Shown here in pieces: positions 1 through 12,345 of a stretch of 64,000 nucleotides of DNA (the first letter of the stretch is position 1; every line of letters starts with the position of its first letter). Both the position numbers and the translations under genes were made by a program. The stretch is from NCBI RefSeq assembly GCF_040939455.1, contig NC_134106.1, positions 85,877,001 to 85,941,000 of the forward strand. Reading direction: 5' to 3'. The DNA comes from Microcebus murinus. Its lineage: Eukaryota; Chordata; Mammalia; Primates; Cheirogaleidae. The notes below the pieces were generated by a model. That model did not search any database, was not told where the DNA came from, and worked only from the letters and a program-made list of their open reading frames with translations.

Positions 1-255
1 TTTTTCATTGGCAACAAAATATTGTAAGTTGTTTCCCTCAAAGTGACAGGCTCACTTTGTTCAGTTTCAAGGTAATGTCTGCCAAATACAAGTCTGTATA
101 ACCATAGACCATCAGTTCTTTCCAGTAAAAATGGTATTTCGTAAAACAGGCACTTGATTCAGCTCATCTTCTCAATCATATTCATGCTTTTCCTTGAGAC
201 AACCAATTTGCTACAGAAGTGCTTTATGCATAATTGCCATTTTGTCAAAAGTAAA
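1..255 (-). pseudogene. hAT-type transposase fossil, C-terminal part, broken
   Basis: Read on the minus strand, this stretch gives the pattern seen near the C-terminus of hAT (Charlie/ZBED-like) transposases. A piece reading IMHKALL matches the Cys/His-Arg 'IHR-ALA-KK' block. About 60 codons later comes YLADITLKLNKVSLSL followed by a stop and GKQ, which matches the family's 'LADIF.KLN..NLSLQGK' block. At least two in-frame stops and an apparent frameshift separate the pieces, so it cannot encode a protein. In the family these blocks belong to the catalytic RNase H-like fold and dimerisation region. The copy runs off the left edge of the window. The hAT assignment rests on motif order only, and the subfamily is not identified. 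Confidence 0.5.
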
Positions 256-526
256 AATGGTCAAGGGATAAAATTTAATAACATTGATAATTTGTACCGC
301 TTTACCATGGACACTGTTTTCTTTTTTTAAAAACGTATTGGCTATTAAGTTGATATAAAATTTGAAGTATATGTGAGATATAAAGACTAATGGATGTGCA
401 ATTTAAGTAAAGGGTATAGTGGATTTTCTTAAGGCCATCCAACCACTTTTTGATCCAGTATCCTTCCCAGATCCCATCCCCTTCCAATTCCCAATTTGCC
501 ATTAGCAATCTCTTACTTTGGGGGGC
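256..526. other. Unassigned AT-rich sequence
   Basis: No gene or confidently named repeat was recognised. The short open frames here have no recognisable domain. Confidence 0.4.
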
Positions 527-1345
527 TGATATTAAGTACATTCAAAGTGATGTGCAACCATACCATCATACATCTTCAGAACTCTTTTTGTCTTGCAAGA
601 CTGAAACTCTGTACCCATTAAACAATAACTCCTCATTCCCTCCTCCCCCTTGCCCCTGGCATTTGTTATTCTACCTTTTGTCTTTATGATTTTGACTACC
701 TTGAATACCTCATATAAGTGAAGTCATATAATCTTTGTCACGTTATCATAGTTTATTTTTGTTGTTGAGTAGTACTCCATGGTATGGGTGTACCAGTTTG
801 ATGAACTGTTCACCTGTTGAGGGACATATGGGCTATTTCCAGTCTTGAGCTATTGAGAATAAAGCTACTATGAACATTTATAGAGAGGTATTTTATTTTA
901 TTTTATTTTTTATTTTCAACATAGCTCACTGTAACCTCCAACTCCTGGGCTTAAGCTATCCTCCTGCTTCAGCCTTTGGAGTAGCTAGGCCTATAGGCAT
1001 GTGCCACTTTGCCTGCTTGATTTTTTTTATTTTTCTATTTTTTGTAAATATGAGGTCTGTTGCCCAGGCTGGCCTCAAGCAATGTTCTTGCCTTAGCCTC
1101 CTATGGTGCTGGGATTATAGGTCTCAGCCACCATGTTTGGCCAATAGACAGGTTTTTATGTGAACGTAAGTTTTTCATTCTAGGGAATAAATGTCCAAGA
1201 GTGTGCAATTGCCAGGTTGTACAGTAATTGCATGTTTACCTTTTTAAGAAACTGTCAGATTTTCCAGAGTGGCTGTACCGTTTAATCAAGGACACTTAAA
1301 GGTGGAATGGCATTCCTTTCTGTGAGTTTGTGGAGGTGAAGAGAA
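527..1345 (-). mobile_element. Old L1 3'-region fragment, interrupted by an Alu-like SINE
   Basis: The plus strand shows the reverse complement of the 3' part of an ancient mammalian L1. Landmarks are the wording around 'gaaactctgtacccattaaa', then 'agtactccatggtatgg' and 'gctatttccagtcttgagc'. An Alu-like SINE interrupts it at about 890-1142, after which L1 sequence resumes with 'gccaggttgtacagtaat'. It is strongly diverged and has no usable reading frame. The L1 subfamily is not determined. Confidence 0.65.
890..1142 (-). mobile_element. Diverged Alu-like (7SL-derived) SINE
   Basis: Antisense Alu wording is visible: 'agctcactgtaacctccaac', 'gtagctaggcctataggc' and 'ctgggattataggtctcagc'. 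It lacks the lemur linker and is heavily mutated, so it looks like an early Alu that predates the lemur-specific subfamilies. The 97-codon open frame over this region is an antisense Alu artefact. Confidence 0.7.
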
Positions 1346-2872
1346 TTTGGTTATACTACCACTGCCTTGAGTATTGGTAAGAGGCTGGGAGTTGTACCCA
1401 CTGTTGTTTTTGTACTATCAGTGTGTCAACACAGTGCAAAAGGCTACAGCAGTTTCTTGGGAATATGTTAATATTATTATGAAAATAGTTTTGATCCCAC
1501 TGACCACATTTTGAGAACCATTGTTTAAGACATAATCCTAAATGGCAAGGCATGTGCAGGTATTGGGGATATTTCAAGAGGAGTATATACAAAGACTTCT
1601 TTTTAAAGTATTTCTTGATTGCTTGTTGTAGTATGTGCTTTCTGTTGCTGGGGAGTCTTAGTAGGACTTAACCAAGACTTGAAGAACCAACCATTATAGA
1701 AAAAGCAACTTTCTGCCCTTATCGTTTTCCCTGATCTGGTGATGGCCGGTGCCATTATGAAAAGTCATGAGAATGAATGTCATGAGAGTGAATGTTCTCA
1801 GAAAACTTCAGTGCTCTTTGCCTGCTTGTTTGGTGAGGAAACTAAGCTCTTGATTTTCAAGAAAGCTAATGAAAATTTGGTGGCAGAAAAGGTAACTTCA
1901 TTTCTGGTTGTTCTGTTTCCTGCAGGCTTAGACAAAACTATCTATCAGGATTGTGGTGTCTTGATTTTATTTTTTCATTCCCATCCTTGCCCTTTGTGGT
2001 AGCCCCTTGACCCATTTCCTAGGCAGCACTTTCTCTTGCTCAAGGTGGGTACAGTGAGTGAGCTTGCCTTTCCTTCTAGAGAGGGAGCTTTAGAGCTCCT
2101 CCACTGGGTCAGAGAAACCTCCACACCTTCAACAGATTGGTAATACAGAGAGCAGAGCTTTACTGCTCTCTATTTTCAGTGATGCTGTGTTTGTCCAGAT
2201 AATCATTTACATAAACTTCAGCATAGGTCATGTTCTTACCTAGGTTTACACTTAAATAGAAGGAAAAACATCTCAAACCATTTGTCTATTTTACAGTTGT
2301 TGTAACTATGCTTTAAAGCTGTGGTTTCCCACAAACAGGGATCTCATCTGCATTACTTGCTCGTCTACATTATTGCTTGTGGCAATAGCCACAATGTCTT
2401 CCAAAAATTTCAATCTTAAGGTACTTGAGAAGCAAAAGCTGCACTATCTGTTGCTATATACTGTGCATTCTCTAGCAGCGGAGCTTGCGTTCTCCCTCTT
2501 CTCAACATCATCTTATCTCTTTTATTTGATCCCATCAGACTTTTCTACACTATAGCTTACTGCAAGGAGAAGAGTGGGGGAACGAAGCATTTTCCTGCAT
2601 CTTTTTTCGTGTTGGAGCACGTTTTGGAGCCTGATGAGTCTGCAGTGACATTTAGCGTAGGGCTGGGGAAGCTGTGGATAAAGCAAGCCCTGGATATTGC
2701 GTTCTGTGAGAGGTAGGAGACAGGGTGCTAGGAGTTAGTTTGAATGCTGGCAGCACGTGCCTGGCGGTGGGAGACTTGGGACTCAGCATCTGTACTTCCA
2801 GTAGTCGGGAGCCTTTCCAGGAAGTTTGAAGGTCAGGTAAGATAAAGGACAAAACACACAAAAAATGTTTAC
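1346..2872. other. No gene recognised; possible small hAT/MER scrap and a hairpin
   Basis: Mostly unassigned. 'cattttgagaaccattg' near 1507 resembles the terminal repeat of MER5-type hAT elements, but too little remains to name it. A perfect 9-bp inverted repeat with a 7-nt loop lies at 2147-2171. No coding signal is visible. Confidence 0.4.
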
Positions 2873-2875
2873 TGA

Positions 2876-3118
2876 TTGGGCAGGGTGGCTCATGCCTGTA
2901 ATTCTAGCACTCTGGGAGGCCGAGGTGGGAGGATTGCCTGAGCTCAGGAGTTTGAGACCAGCCTGAGCAAGAGTGAGACCCCCTCTCTACTAAAAGTAGA
3001 AAAATTAACCAGGTGTGGTGGCACGCGCCTCTAGTCCCAGCTACTTGGGAGGCCAAGGCAAGAGGATTGCTTGTGTCCACAGCAACAGAGCAAGACTGTC
3101 TCTCAAAAAGAAAGAAAA
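2876..3118 (+). mobile_element. Alu element, older subfamily, right arm shortened
   Basis: Sense Alu beginning 'ttgggcagggtggctcatgc', with the left monomer, A-rich linker, 'ggtgtggtggcacgcgcc' of the right monomer and an A-rich tail. The right arm has lost part of its 3' section, jumping from 'gaggattgcttg' to 'cagcaacagagcaagac'. It has no lemur TTGGCCAATTAAT linker, so it is older than most Alus in the window. Confidence 0.85.
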
Positions 3119-3189
3119 ATGTTTACACATGCGTACATTCTCTTTATACAAAAGTGAAATCATAGTCATAGTGTTCTGTAATTGCTGTT

Positions 3190-3985
3190 TTTGAAGATTT
3201 TTATAAAATCATAAAATATACATAACAAAATTTACCATTAAACCATTTTTATGTGTACAGTTCTGTGGCATTAAGTCCATTCACATTGCTGTGCAACCAT
3301 CACTACCTTCCGTATCTGGAACTTTTTCATCTTCTCAAACTGAAACTCTGTGTCTGTTAAACACTAAACTCCTCATTTCTTGCAATTGTTTTTTTAACTC
3401 AACAAGCTATCTTAATGGTTTTCCAGTGTGGCATATCTGGGTTTACTTTATGTTTTTTAACCTTAGTTTTTTTTTATTTATTTATTTATTTATTTATTTT
3501 TTTGAGACAGAGTCTCACTTTGTTGTCCAGGCTAGAGTGAGTGCCGTGGCGTCAGCCTAGCTCACAGCAACCTCAAACTCCTGGGCTCGAGTGATCCTTC
3601 TGCCTCAGCCTCCCGAGTAGCTGGGACTATAGGCATGTGCCACTATGCCCGGCTAATTTTTTTTATATATATATATCAGTTGGCCAATTAATTTCTTTCT
3701 GTTTATAGTAGAGACGGGGTCTCGCTCTTGCTCAGGCTGGTTTTGAACTCCTGACCTTGAGCAATCCGCCCGCCTCGGCCTCCCAAGAGCTAGGATTACA
3801 GGCGTGAGCCACAGCGCCCGGCCTTAACCTTAGTTTTGATGGCTGTATACTATTTCACAGTATATTTGTGGTATGATTCATATAACCAGTCTTTGACTGA
3901 TGGATGTTTGGGTTCCAGTTTTTTGTTATTACAAACACTTTGAACATCTCTGTCAGTTTTTGTAGGAGATTCCTGAGTGTAGAGT
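3190..3985 (-). mobile_element. Ancient L1 3' fragment(s) split by an Alu
   Basis: Antisense L1 3' wording ('catacataacaaaatttacc', 'gctgtgcaaccatcac', 'aaactgaaactctg') lies left of the Alu. 'gatgtttgggttccagtttt' and 'ttattacaaacactttgaa' lie to its right. The two halves may be one copy or two neighbouring L1 tails. Both are too diverged to code. Confidence 0.6.
3467..3823 (-). mobile_element. Lemur-type Alu (subfamily with 'ACAGCGCCCGGCC' end)
   Basis: Full-length antisense dimeric Alu with a long T/TTTA tract (its 3' tail), the lemur linker 'ttggccaattaatttc' and the 5' end 'cacagcgcccggcc'. A perfect target-site duplication, ttaaccttagtttt, flanks it: the left copy starts at 3457 and the right copy at 3824. 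The clean duplication indicates a relatively recent L1-mediated insertion. Confidence 0.95.
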
Positions 3986-3999
3986 CTTATGAGCATGGA

Positions 4000-4320
4000 T
4001 GGTTGGGGCCTATGTTCTAATTCCAGCTCTGTTCCTTTGTGGCGCAACCTCATTAAGCCTCACTTTCTTAATTTCTAAAGTAATCCCACATATCTCAGAG
4101 GTTGTTGTCAGAATTAAATATTAAGGCAAATACAAATATTTCTGAAAGGGTACAGATGAAATGATAAATAATTGTGTCTAGAAAGGGAGTCTAGGAATCT
4201 AGGATGAGAGGAAAAATTTTTATTGTATAGCTTTTTGTACAATTTTAATTTTTTTAGTTGTGCATATGTACTGATTTTTAAAACATTTAACATCATGCCA
4301 AGAATGTAATAGATGCTCAG
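4000..4320 (+). repeat. MIR SINE, sense
   Basis: Follows the MIR consensus order: 'tctaattccagctctg', 'aacctcattaagcctcactttctta', then 'ctcagaggttgttgtcagaattaaat' and finally 'gtaatagatgctcag'. Part of the middle is replaced by AT-rich sequence. It is an ancient tRNA-derived SINE with no coding capacity. Confidence 0.55.
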
Positions 4321-4740
4321 TTACATAGTTTCTGACCACTCCAGTTCTTTCCTCCAGACTTACAACTTCTTCTGTTAATGTCCTTAACAAAGGACATTAC
4401 TTTTTTCCTCTCCTTCACTCCCTATATTAGCTTCCTTGATGAGTTCTTACCGAGAATTTTCTCTTAAATCCATCCTTTCTTTTTCACTCCTTTCTTATCA
4501 ATATCATTTCCACCCTGGTTGTGAAAATCTTTCAAGGTAATGTAAGATAACAGTGTTAAGGCTGGGAAAGACTTGAGAGAATGCACATCTAATGCCTCAT
4601 GGACTGTAGTGTTAATCCACATGGCTGGAAAAATCCATGCTCATATTAAACACTTGAATGGAACAAACTGTTTTTTTCTGTGTTCCTGTTTTTCATCTAA
4701 ATGTTATTAATGTACCAATTCTTTTAAAAAGAGGTTATAG
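4321..4740. other. No feature recognised
   Basis: Unassigned sequence with no coding signal or named repeat. The last 15 bases are the left target-site duplication of the following Alu. Confidence 0.4.
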
Positions 4741-5080
4741 GCCGGGCGTGGTGGCTCACGCCTGTAATCCTAGCTCTCTGGGAGGCTGAGGCGGGCGGAT
4801 TGCTCGAGGTCAGGAGTTCGAAACCAGCCTGAGCAAGAGCGAGACCTCGTCTCTACTATAAATAGAAAGAAATTAATTGGCCAACTAATATATATATATA
4901 TAAAAAATGAGCTGGGCATGGTGGCGCATGCCTGTAGTCCCAGCTACTTTGGAGGCTGAGGCAGCAGGATTGCTTGAGCCCAGGAGTTTGAAGTTGCTGT
5001 GAGCTAGGCTGACGCCATGGCACTCACTATATAGCCCAGGCAACAAAGCGAGACTCTATCTCAAAAAAAAAAAAAAAAAA
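4741..5080 (+). mobile_element. Lemur-type Alu, full length
   Basis: Starts 'gccgggcgtggtggctcacg', has the linker 'aattaattggccaactaata', the right monomer and an A-tract to 5080. Target-site duplications aaaaagaggttat(a)g flank it at 4726-4740 and 5081-5095. The linker carries a short TA run. Confidence 0.95.
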
Positions 5081-5095
5081 AAAAAGAGGTTATGG

Positions 5096-6199
5096 AATTG
5101 GTGCTAGCATTTTTTTTAGTGCATGCTTTATCTGTTAACATGCTAAAAAGACAATTATGGTAAAAGATGTAAGAAAATGTAACATTTAGAAAATGTCTTT
5201 ATATGTGAAAAAGTTGGAACCTACTAAATTAATGCACTTAAACACTTTAGTGGGTCCACTACAGTAACCCACTAAACTGTTCCTTTATTTTATAGGGCAG
5301 GAATTGCCTAGAGACGTAAACTATTTTATTCAGGGCCATAGAATGAGTTAAGAGTAGGATTTCGAATAGAGCCCAGCTTTGGATGTATTGTGGGGTCCCA
5401 TCTACTGTGCTATACTAGTTTGTTCTCTTACTTTATTTACATTGCATTGTTTAAGCTTATATATAAATATTTTATCTTTCTATCTGTGCTATATTATAAT
5501 TGCCTTGAGGACTAAGAACTTGTCAGGTATATCTGAGCCCTGTTAACATAGGAATTCTGGAAATGTTTGAATGAAATATGAAATATTGCCTCAGAATTAT
5601 TCTATTACAAGGATCGTGGATGTCACTCTCTTTCAGCTGGATTCCTTTTGTGAATTATGTTCTTGGGCATGTGGTATTCCTAGCCACATGTGCTGGTATT
5701 TGTAATTTTTCCACCCCAGAGACCTAAGTCTTGTCACCTACCCATGTCCACTGTTCCCACATGGTGCAGTCTGAGTGATGACTTCCTGTTGACAGGCTTC
5801 ATTACTGATGTATCAGTTAAGTGACGAATGTTGCCAACTGCTTAAACAGATTGTAAATTTATTTCTCATTGGGAAATATAGTTGTTGCTTTGTGTTTGTT
5901 TATCTTTAAAGCTGGGTACATTGCTGACCCGTATAAAATTTGCCATACTGACATAGTAAGGAGGGCAGGGAGAATGGACATTGAGTGGGCAGTTACAGCT
6001 TCTGCCACAGCCGGCTGTTCTTCCTTCCCAACGCGGTAGATTCAACAGAATTTTTTTTTTTTTTTATGTTCAAGGCACAATGCAGGTATACCTGAGGGGA
6101 TTCAAAAGAAAAATAAGACAATGAATGGTCCCTGCTCTTGAGAATATTGTAATTTAACTGTTATATTATTCATGTTGGTTACAGATTTTACTACCTAAG
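5096..6199. other. No gene; one weak MIR-like trace
   Basis: 5290-5430 has a weak antisense MIR-like pattern ('agggccatagaatgagttaag', 'tttcgaatagagcccag'). The rest is unassigned AT-rich sequence. Confidence 0.35.
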
Positions 6200-6460
6200 C
6201 AACTTAGGTCATGTTACCAGAAGCTCCTGTGTCCTGCTAAATAGGTCCAAACTCCAGAGCCTGGAATTTAAGGCTGTTTGTAATGTGGCCCAGCCCATCT
6301 TTATAGCCTTGTCACATACTACTTCCTTAGGCTCTGTTTCTCTAACCCACTTCCATTTTCTGAGAATGATGCTTTCCTTACCTAAGTGCCTTTGTCCGTG
6401 CTGTTCACTTGGCCTGGAAGGTCATCTTCTTCTTCTGTGCTTTCTTGGGAGCTGGGGCCA
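6200..6460 (+). repeat. L2 LINE fragment, sense
   Basis: Matches L2 3' wording: 'taaggctgtttgtaatgtggccc', 'tctctaacccacttccattt' and 'cctttgtccgtgctgttcac', followed by 'gcctggaaggtcatcttc'. The open frames across it are incidental. Confidence 0.6.
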
Positions 6461-6678
6461 AACTGCCCCTTTTCTCACGACATAATGAGTTCCTGGAGCT
6501 TTACTGGGCCCCTGCCACATCCTAGGGAATTAGGGATTCAGAGCCTTTTCTGTTCTCCCAAAGCATGTTGACTTTTTTTTTTTTTTTGGTAGTTACCAAT
6601 TTCTGTTTTGTATTATAGTGTTTTTGTATATGTCTAATCTTTTCTGCCAAATTATAATCTCTTGAAGTAAAGGAATAT

Positions 6679-7034
6679 ATTTTTTTATTTGTTTTTGTTT
6701 TTTTTTTTTGTTTTTTTGAGACAGAGTCTCGCTTTGTTGTCCAGGCTAGAGTGAGTGCCGTGGCGTCAGCCTAGCTCACAGCAATCTCAAACTCCTGGGC
6801 TCAAGCAATCCTCCTGCCTCAGCCTTCCGAGTAGCTGGGACTACAGGCATGCGCCACCATGCCTGGTTAAGTTTTTCTATATGTATTAGTTGGCCAATTA
6901 ATTTCTTTCTATTTATGGTAGAGACGGGGTCTCGCTCTTGCTCAGGCTGGTTTCGAACTCCTGACCTCAAGCAGTCCGCTCACCTCGGCCTCCCAGAGTG
7001 CTAGAATTACAGGTGTGAGCCACTGTGCCCAGCC
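6679..7034 (-). mobile_element. Lemur-type Alu, full length
   Basis: Antisense dimeric Alu with T-tract, lemur linker 'ttggccaattaatttc' and 5' end 'cactgtgcccagcc'. An 11-bp target-site duplication taaaggaatat lies at 6668-6678 and 7035-7045. Its left arm reads 'cccagagtgctag', unlike the 'cccaagagctag' group. Confidence 0.93.
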
Positions 7035-7247
7035 TAAAGGAATATGTTAATTAAATTTGTTAAATGTCCAAAGAAAAACAAACTGGATTTAAATAGGCTT
7101 TATTTCTCCTTTTATTCTCTCATTTGTTAGTGAATTGAAAAGTTCAGAACTAGCTCTGCTTAGTGTCTGTAACACTGTTTGAATAAACTCACAAAACTTT
7201 CAAAGGTAGCTTTCAGAGGCCTTTTTCTTTTTTCTTTCTAGTATTAC

Positions 7248-10200
7248 TTTTTTTTAATGTCAGAAAATTATGAGAGTACAAATGTTTAGTTACATAAATT
7301 GTCTTTGCACTGCCTAAGTGAGAGCTGCAAGCCTGTCCATCCCCCAGACAGTGCGCACCGCACCCATCAGGTATGAATATACGGATCCCCTTCCCCCATC
7401 TGCCTGACACCCGATGAATGTTAGTTCCATTGATGCATATAATTGTTGATCAGTTAGTACCAATTTGATGGTGAGTATATGTGGTGCTTGTTTTTCCATT
7501 CTTGTGATATTTCACTTAGGAGAATGAGCTTCACCTCCGACCAGGATAATACACGAGAGGTGTTAGTTCACCTTTGTTTGTTGTGGCCGAGTAGTACTCC
7601 ATGGTATACATATACTACATTTTATTAATCCACTGATGTATTGATGAGCACTTAAGTTGTTTCCACATCTTTGCAATTGTGAATTGTGCTGCTGTAAACA
7701 TTCTAGTGCAGATGTCTTTTTAATGGGATCTCTTTTTTCCCTTTACGTAGATGCCCAGTAGTGGGATTGGTGGATCAGATGGTAGTTCTACTTTTAGTTC
7801 TTTGAGGTCTCTCCATACTACTTTCCATAGAGGTTGTACTAGTTTGCAGTCCTGCCATCAGTTTATGAGTGTTCCTATCTCTGCATCCATGCCAACATTT
7901 GTTGTTTTGGGACTTTTTGATAAAGGCCATTCTGATGGAGATAAGTGATATATCATTGTGGTTTTGATTTGCATTTCCCCGATGATTAGAGATGTTCAGC
8001 ATTTTTTCAAATGTTTCTTGGCCATTAGTCTATCTTCTTTTAAAAAGTTTCTGTTCATGTCCTTTACCCACTTTGTAATGAGGTTGTATGATTTTTTCTT
8101 GTTGATTTTCTTGAGTTCTATATAGATTCTAGTTACCAGCCCTTTATCAGATGTATAGCATACAAATATTTTCTCCAATTCTGTAGGTTGTCTGTTCACT
8201 CTAGTGATAGTTTCTTTGGCTTTGCAGAAGCTTTTTAATTTGATCAGGTCCCACTTATTTATTTTTGATGATGCTGTGGTTGTTTTTTGGGTCTTCTTCA
8301 TAAATTCTTTGACTAGGTCATTGTCTATTAGAGTTTTCCCAACATTATCTTCCAGTATTCTTATAGTTTCATGCTTTAGGTTTACATCTGTCACCCATTG
8401 TAATTTGATTTTTATGAGAGATGAGAGGTGTAGATCCTGTTTCAGTCTTCTACAAGTGGCTATCCAATTTTCCCAGCAGCATTTATTGAATAAAGATTCT
8501 TTCCCCCAGTGTATGTTTTTGTCAAAGATCAGATGGCTATATGAGGATGGTTTTATATCTGGGCTCTCAGTCCTGTCTTATTGATCTAAATCTCTGTTCT
8601 TTGGCCAGTGCAATGCTGTTTTGCTTACTATAGCCTTGTAGCATAGCTTGAAGACTGATAAATTGATGCTTCCCAGTTTATTCTTTTTTGCTCAAGGTTG
8701 CTTTAGCTATATGGGATCTTCTCTGGTTCCATATGAAGCATAGATTTATTTTTTATAGATCTGCAAAAAGTGATGTTGGTATTTTAATAGGGATTGCTTT
8801 GAATCTGTAGATCATTTTGGGTAGTATAGACATTTTAACAATGTTGATTCTGCCGATCTGTGAGCATGGTATGGTTTTCCATCTGTTTATGTCCTCTACT
8901 ACTTTATTTCCTTCCTCAGTAGAGGTCTTTCACCTCCTTAGTTAAATATATTCCTAGGTACTTTATTTTCTTTGTTGCTATTGTGAAGGGTATTGAGTCT
9001 TTGATTTGGTTCTCAGGTTGACTGTTGGTGTATTTGAATGCCACTGGTTCGTGTACGTTGATTTTTGTAACCTGAGACTTTGTTGAACTTATTTATCAAT
9101 TCCAGTAGTCTCTTGCCTGAATTTTTGGGGTTTTCTAGATATAAGATCATATCATCAGCAAAGAGCGATAGTTTGACCTCTTATTCCCCCATTTGGATTC
9201 CCTTGATTTCCTTCTTTTGTCTGATTGCTCTGGCTGTGACTTCTAGCACTATGTTGAATAGACATGGTTATAGAGGGCAACCTTGTCTGGTTCTAGTTCT
9301 AAGCGAAAATGCTTTCAATTTTTCCCCATTCAGTATGATGTTTGCTATGAGTTTGTCATGTATGGCTTTTGTCATTTTGTGGTAAGTCCTGTCTATGCCT
9401 ATTTTGTTAAGCGTTCTTATCATAAAAGGGTGCTGAATTTTGTCAAATGCTTTTTCTGCATCTGTTGAGAGAATAATGTGGTCTTTGTTTTCACTTCTGT
9501 TTATGTGGTGAATTACATATATAGATTGGTGTATGTTGAACCATCCCTGCATCTCTGGGATGGAGCACACTTACTTATGATGGATTATTTTTTTTTTGAT
9601 GAGCAGCTGAATTCAATTAGCTAGGATTTTGTTGAGAATTTTGCATCTATATTCATAAGGTATATTCGTCTGTACTTTTCTTTTTTTGTTGAGTCCTTTC
9701 CTGGCTTTGGTATCAGGGTAATGTTAGCTTTGTAAAATGTGTTGGGGAGGATTCGTTACTTCTCAATATTGTGGAATAATTTCTGCAAGATAGGTACCAG
9801 TTCTTTGTAGGTCTGGTAGAATTTGAGTGTGAAACCATCTGGTCCAGGACTTTTTTTAAGGAAAGTTTTTTATTGTGGCTTCAATTTTGGTACTTAATAT
9901 TGGTCTATTTTGGAGTTCTGATTCTTCCTGATGGAGCCCTGGTAGGTTGTCTGTTTCTAAGAATTTGTGCATTTCCTCCATGTTTTCAGGTGTATGTACA
10001 TAGAGATTTTTATAGTAGTTACAAATGATAATTTGTATTTCTGTGGTATCACTTCTAATTTCTCCTTTTTCATTCCTTATTTGCTTCTGGTTAATCTATT
10101 GAGAGGTGTGTCAATTTTATCTTTTCATTGAACCAGCTTTTGTTTCATATAGTTCATTTATTATTGATTTCATTTAGTTCTGCTCTGATCTTGGTTATAT

Positions 10201-12345
10201 CTTTTCTTCTGCTGGTTTTGGGATTGATTTGCTCCTCTTTTTCCAGTTCTTTGAGACAGTTTAGTAGATTTGATTTGTTATCTTTCTGTCTTTTGGATTT
10301 AGGCATTTCAGGCTATGAATTTTCCTCTCAGGACTTACTTAGCTGTGTCCCACATATTTTGATAACTTGTGTCCCTTGTATCATTTAGTTTGAAGAATCT
10401 TTTGATTTCCATCTTAATTTCCTCCTTGACCCAATAATCGTTCAGCAGGATGTTGTTTAGTTTCTGTGACTTTATGTAGGTATAAGTGTTTCTGTTGGAG
10501 TTTATTTCTAATTTTATTCCACTGTGGCCTGAGAAGATGCATGGTATAATTTCTATTTTTTAAAAATTTGTTGAGTCATGTTTCTGTGGCCAAGGATGTG
10601 GTCAATCTTAGGGAATGTCCCATGAGCTGAGGAGAAGATTGTATACTCAGTATTTTGGGGTAGAAAGTTCTATAAATATCTGTTAGACCCATTTGTTCTA
10701 GAGTTCTGTAAACAAAGATACAGAAGTTCATTGTTTCTTTGTTTATTTTCTGTTTGGAAGATCTCTCCTGTTCTATCAGTGGGGTGTTAAAGTCCCCAGC
10801 TAATGCAGTGCTGTTGTTTATCATTTTGTTTAGATCAATTAGGATTTGCTTTATGAATCTGGGCCCACCTGTGTTGAGTGCATAAATATTTAGAACTGTT
10901 ATGTCTTGTTGAATTTTCCCTTTACCATTATATAATGACCATTTTTGTCTTTCATTATTTTTGTTGAAGACTAAGATCTGAAATGAGAACTGCTACAGCA
11001 ACTTTCTTTTGGCTTCCATTTGTGTGGAATATTGTTTTCCATCCCTTCACCTTGAGTCTGAATGAGTCCTTGTGGGTTAGATGAGTTTTCTGAAGACAGG
11101 AGATACTTGGCTTGTGCATATTTATTCATTTGGTCAGCCTATGTCTCTTCAGTGGGCAATTCAAGCCATTCACATTTATTGAAAGACTTGATAAGTGAGG
11201 TGGATTTCTGTCATCATGTTGAATAGAACTTTGTTGCTTTCTTTTATCTCTTGAGCCATTATGGGATCTGGCCTTTGGCTGTTAGCTTTTGGGTGATTTT
11301 ACATTGGTGAGTGTCTATTGTGCTGATCTGTGTAACACAGTTCTGCATACTCCCTGCAGGACAGGTCTTGTTTTGGCAAATTCCCTCAGTGTTTGCTAGT
11401 TTGAGAAAGACTTTATTTCCTTCTTATATATGAAACTTAGTTTTGCAGGATACCAAATTCTAGGCTGAGCATTATTCTGTTTGAGAAGACTGCGAATGGG
11501 GCTCCAGTCTCTTCTGGCTTCTGAGGTCTCAGTTGAGAAATCTGCAGTTAGTCTGATGGGTTTTCCTTTATAAGTTATCTACTGCCTTCGCCTTATGGCT
11601 TATAGGAGGGCCTCTTTCATGTTTATTTTGGCCAGTCTGATGACTATTTGTCGTGTTTTCCTCTTTGTGATGAATCTTCCAGGAGCCTTTTGAACGTCTT
11701 ATACTTGGATATCTAGATTCTAGTATGGCCAGGAAAATTTTCCTCAGTTATTCTCTCAAGTAGATTATCCAACCCTTGTGTGTTTTCTTCTTCACCCTCA
11801 GGGATGTCTATGATTCTTATGTTAGATCTCTTTACATAATCCCATATTTCTTGTAGGCTTTACTCTTTTCTCTTATTTCTCTGCTCTTATTAACTGATTT
11901 GTTTTTAATTCAGAGGTATTGTCTTCAAGCTCTGAGATTCTTTGTCTGATCTAACCTATTTTTCAGACTTTCCACTGTGTTTTTTTGTAATTCCTTAAAT
12001 GAATTTTTCATTTCCAGAATTTGTTTGATTTTTTTTGTTAATATTTCAATTTCTTTAGTCAATTTTTTCATTTGTTTCCTGCATTCTTTTTGTGGTTTCT
12101 TTGTGTCGGGTTTCCATTTTATCTTGCATTTTCATTGAGTTTCCTTACAATCCATGCTCAAAATTTTTTATCTGTTATTTCAATGTTCTGATTTTGATTG
12201 GTATCCATTGCTAGAGAGCTGGTGTTTTCTTTTGAGGGTGTTCTTTTGCTTTAATTATTCATGCTTCTGAAGTTCTTCCACTGATTCCTTCTCATGTGTA
12301 GCAGCTGTTACTTACCTTGGGATTTTCTTTTCAATTTCACAGGCT
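7248..12345 (-). mobile_element. LINE-1 element, 5'-truncated, antisense, non-functional
   Basis: About 5.1 kb of L1 in reverse orientation. The poly(A) end is the T-run at 7248-7255, followed by the 3' UTR to about 7500, ORF2 to about 11.2 kb and ORF1-region sequence to about 12.34 kb, where it is truncated. ORF2 encodes an endonuclease/reverse transcriptase that copies L1 RNA at the target site. Recognisable minus-strand motifs are the endonuclease GDFNTPL (within 10576-10824), [12 protein letters not shown] of the RT fingers (within 9268-9570) and the RT catalytic FADD core near 9140-9178. Stops and frameshifts break ORF2 into pieces of about 130 codons or less, so it cannot work autonomously. 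No clear target-site duplication was found. It looks younger than the other L1 fragments here. Confidence 0.93.
9140..9178 (-). other. Relict reverse-transcriptase catalytic motif (FADD) of L1 ORF2
   Basis: The minus strand reads [13 protein letters not shown]. In L1 ORF2 the two aspartates of the (F/Y)ADD box bind catalytic metal ions. Both are retained here, although stops lie on both sides of the segment. Confidence 0.8.

Noticed and set aside
870..1163. 97-codon frame
   Set aside because: It is antisense Alu sequence, which often stays open by chance.
7996..8394. 132-codon frame as a gene
   Set aside because: It is a fragment of L1 ORF2 in a heavily interrupted element.
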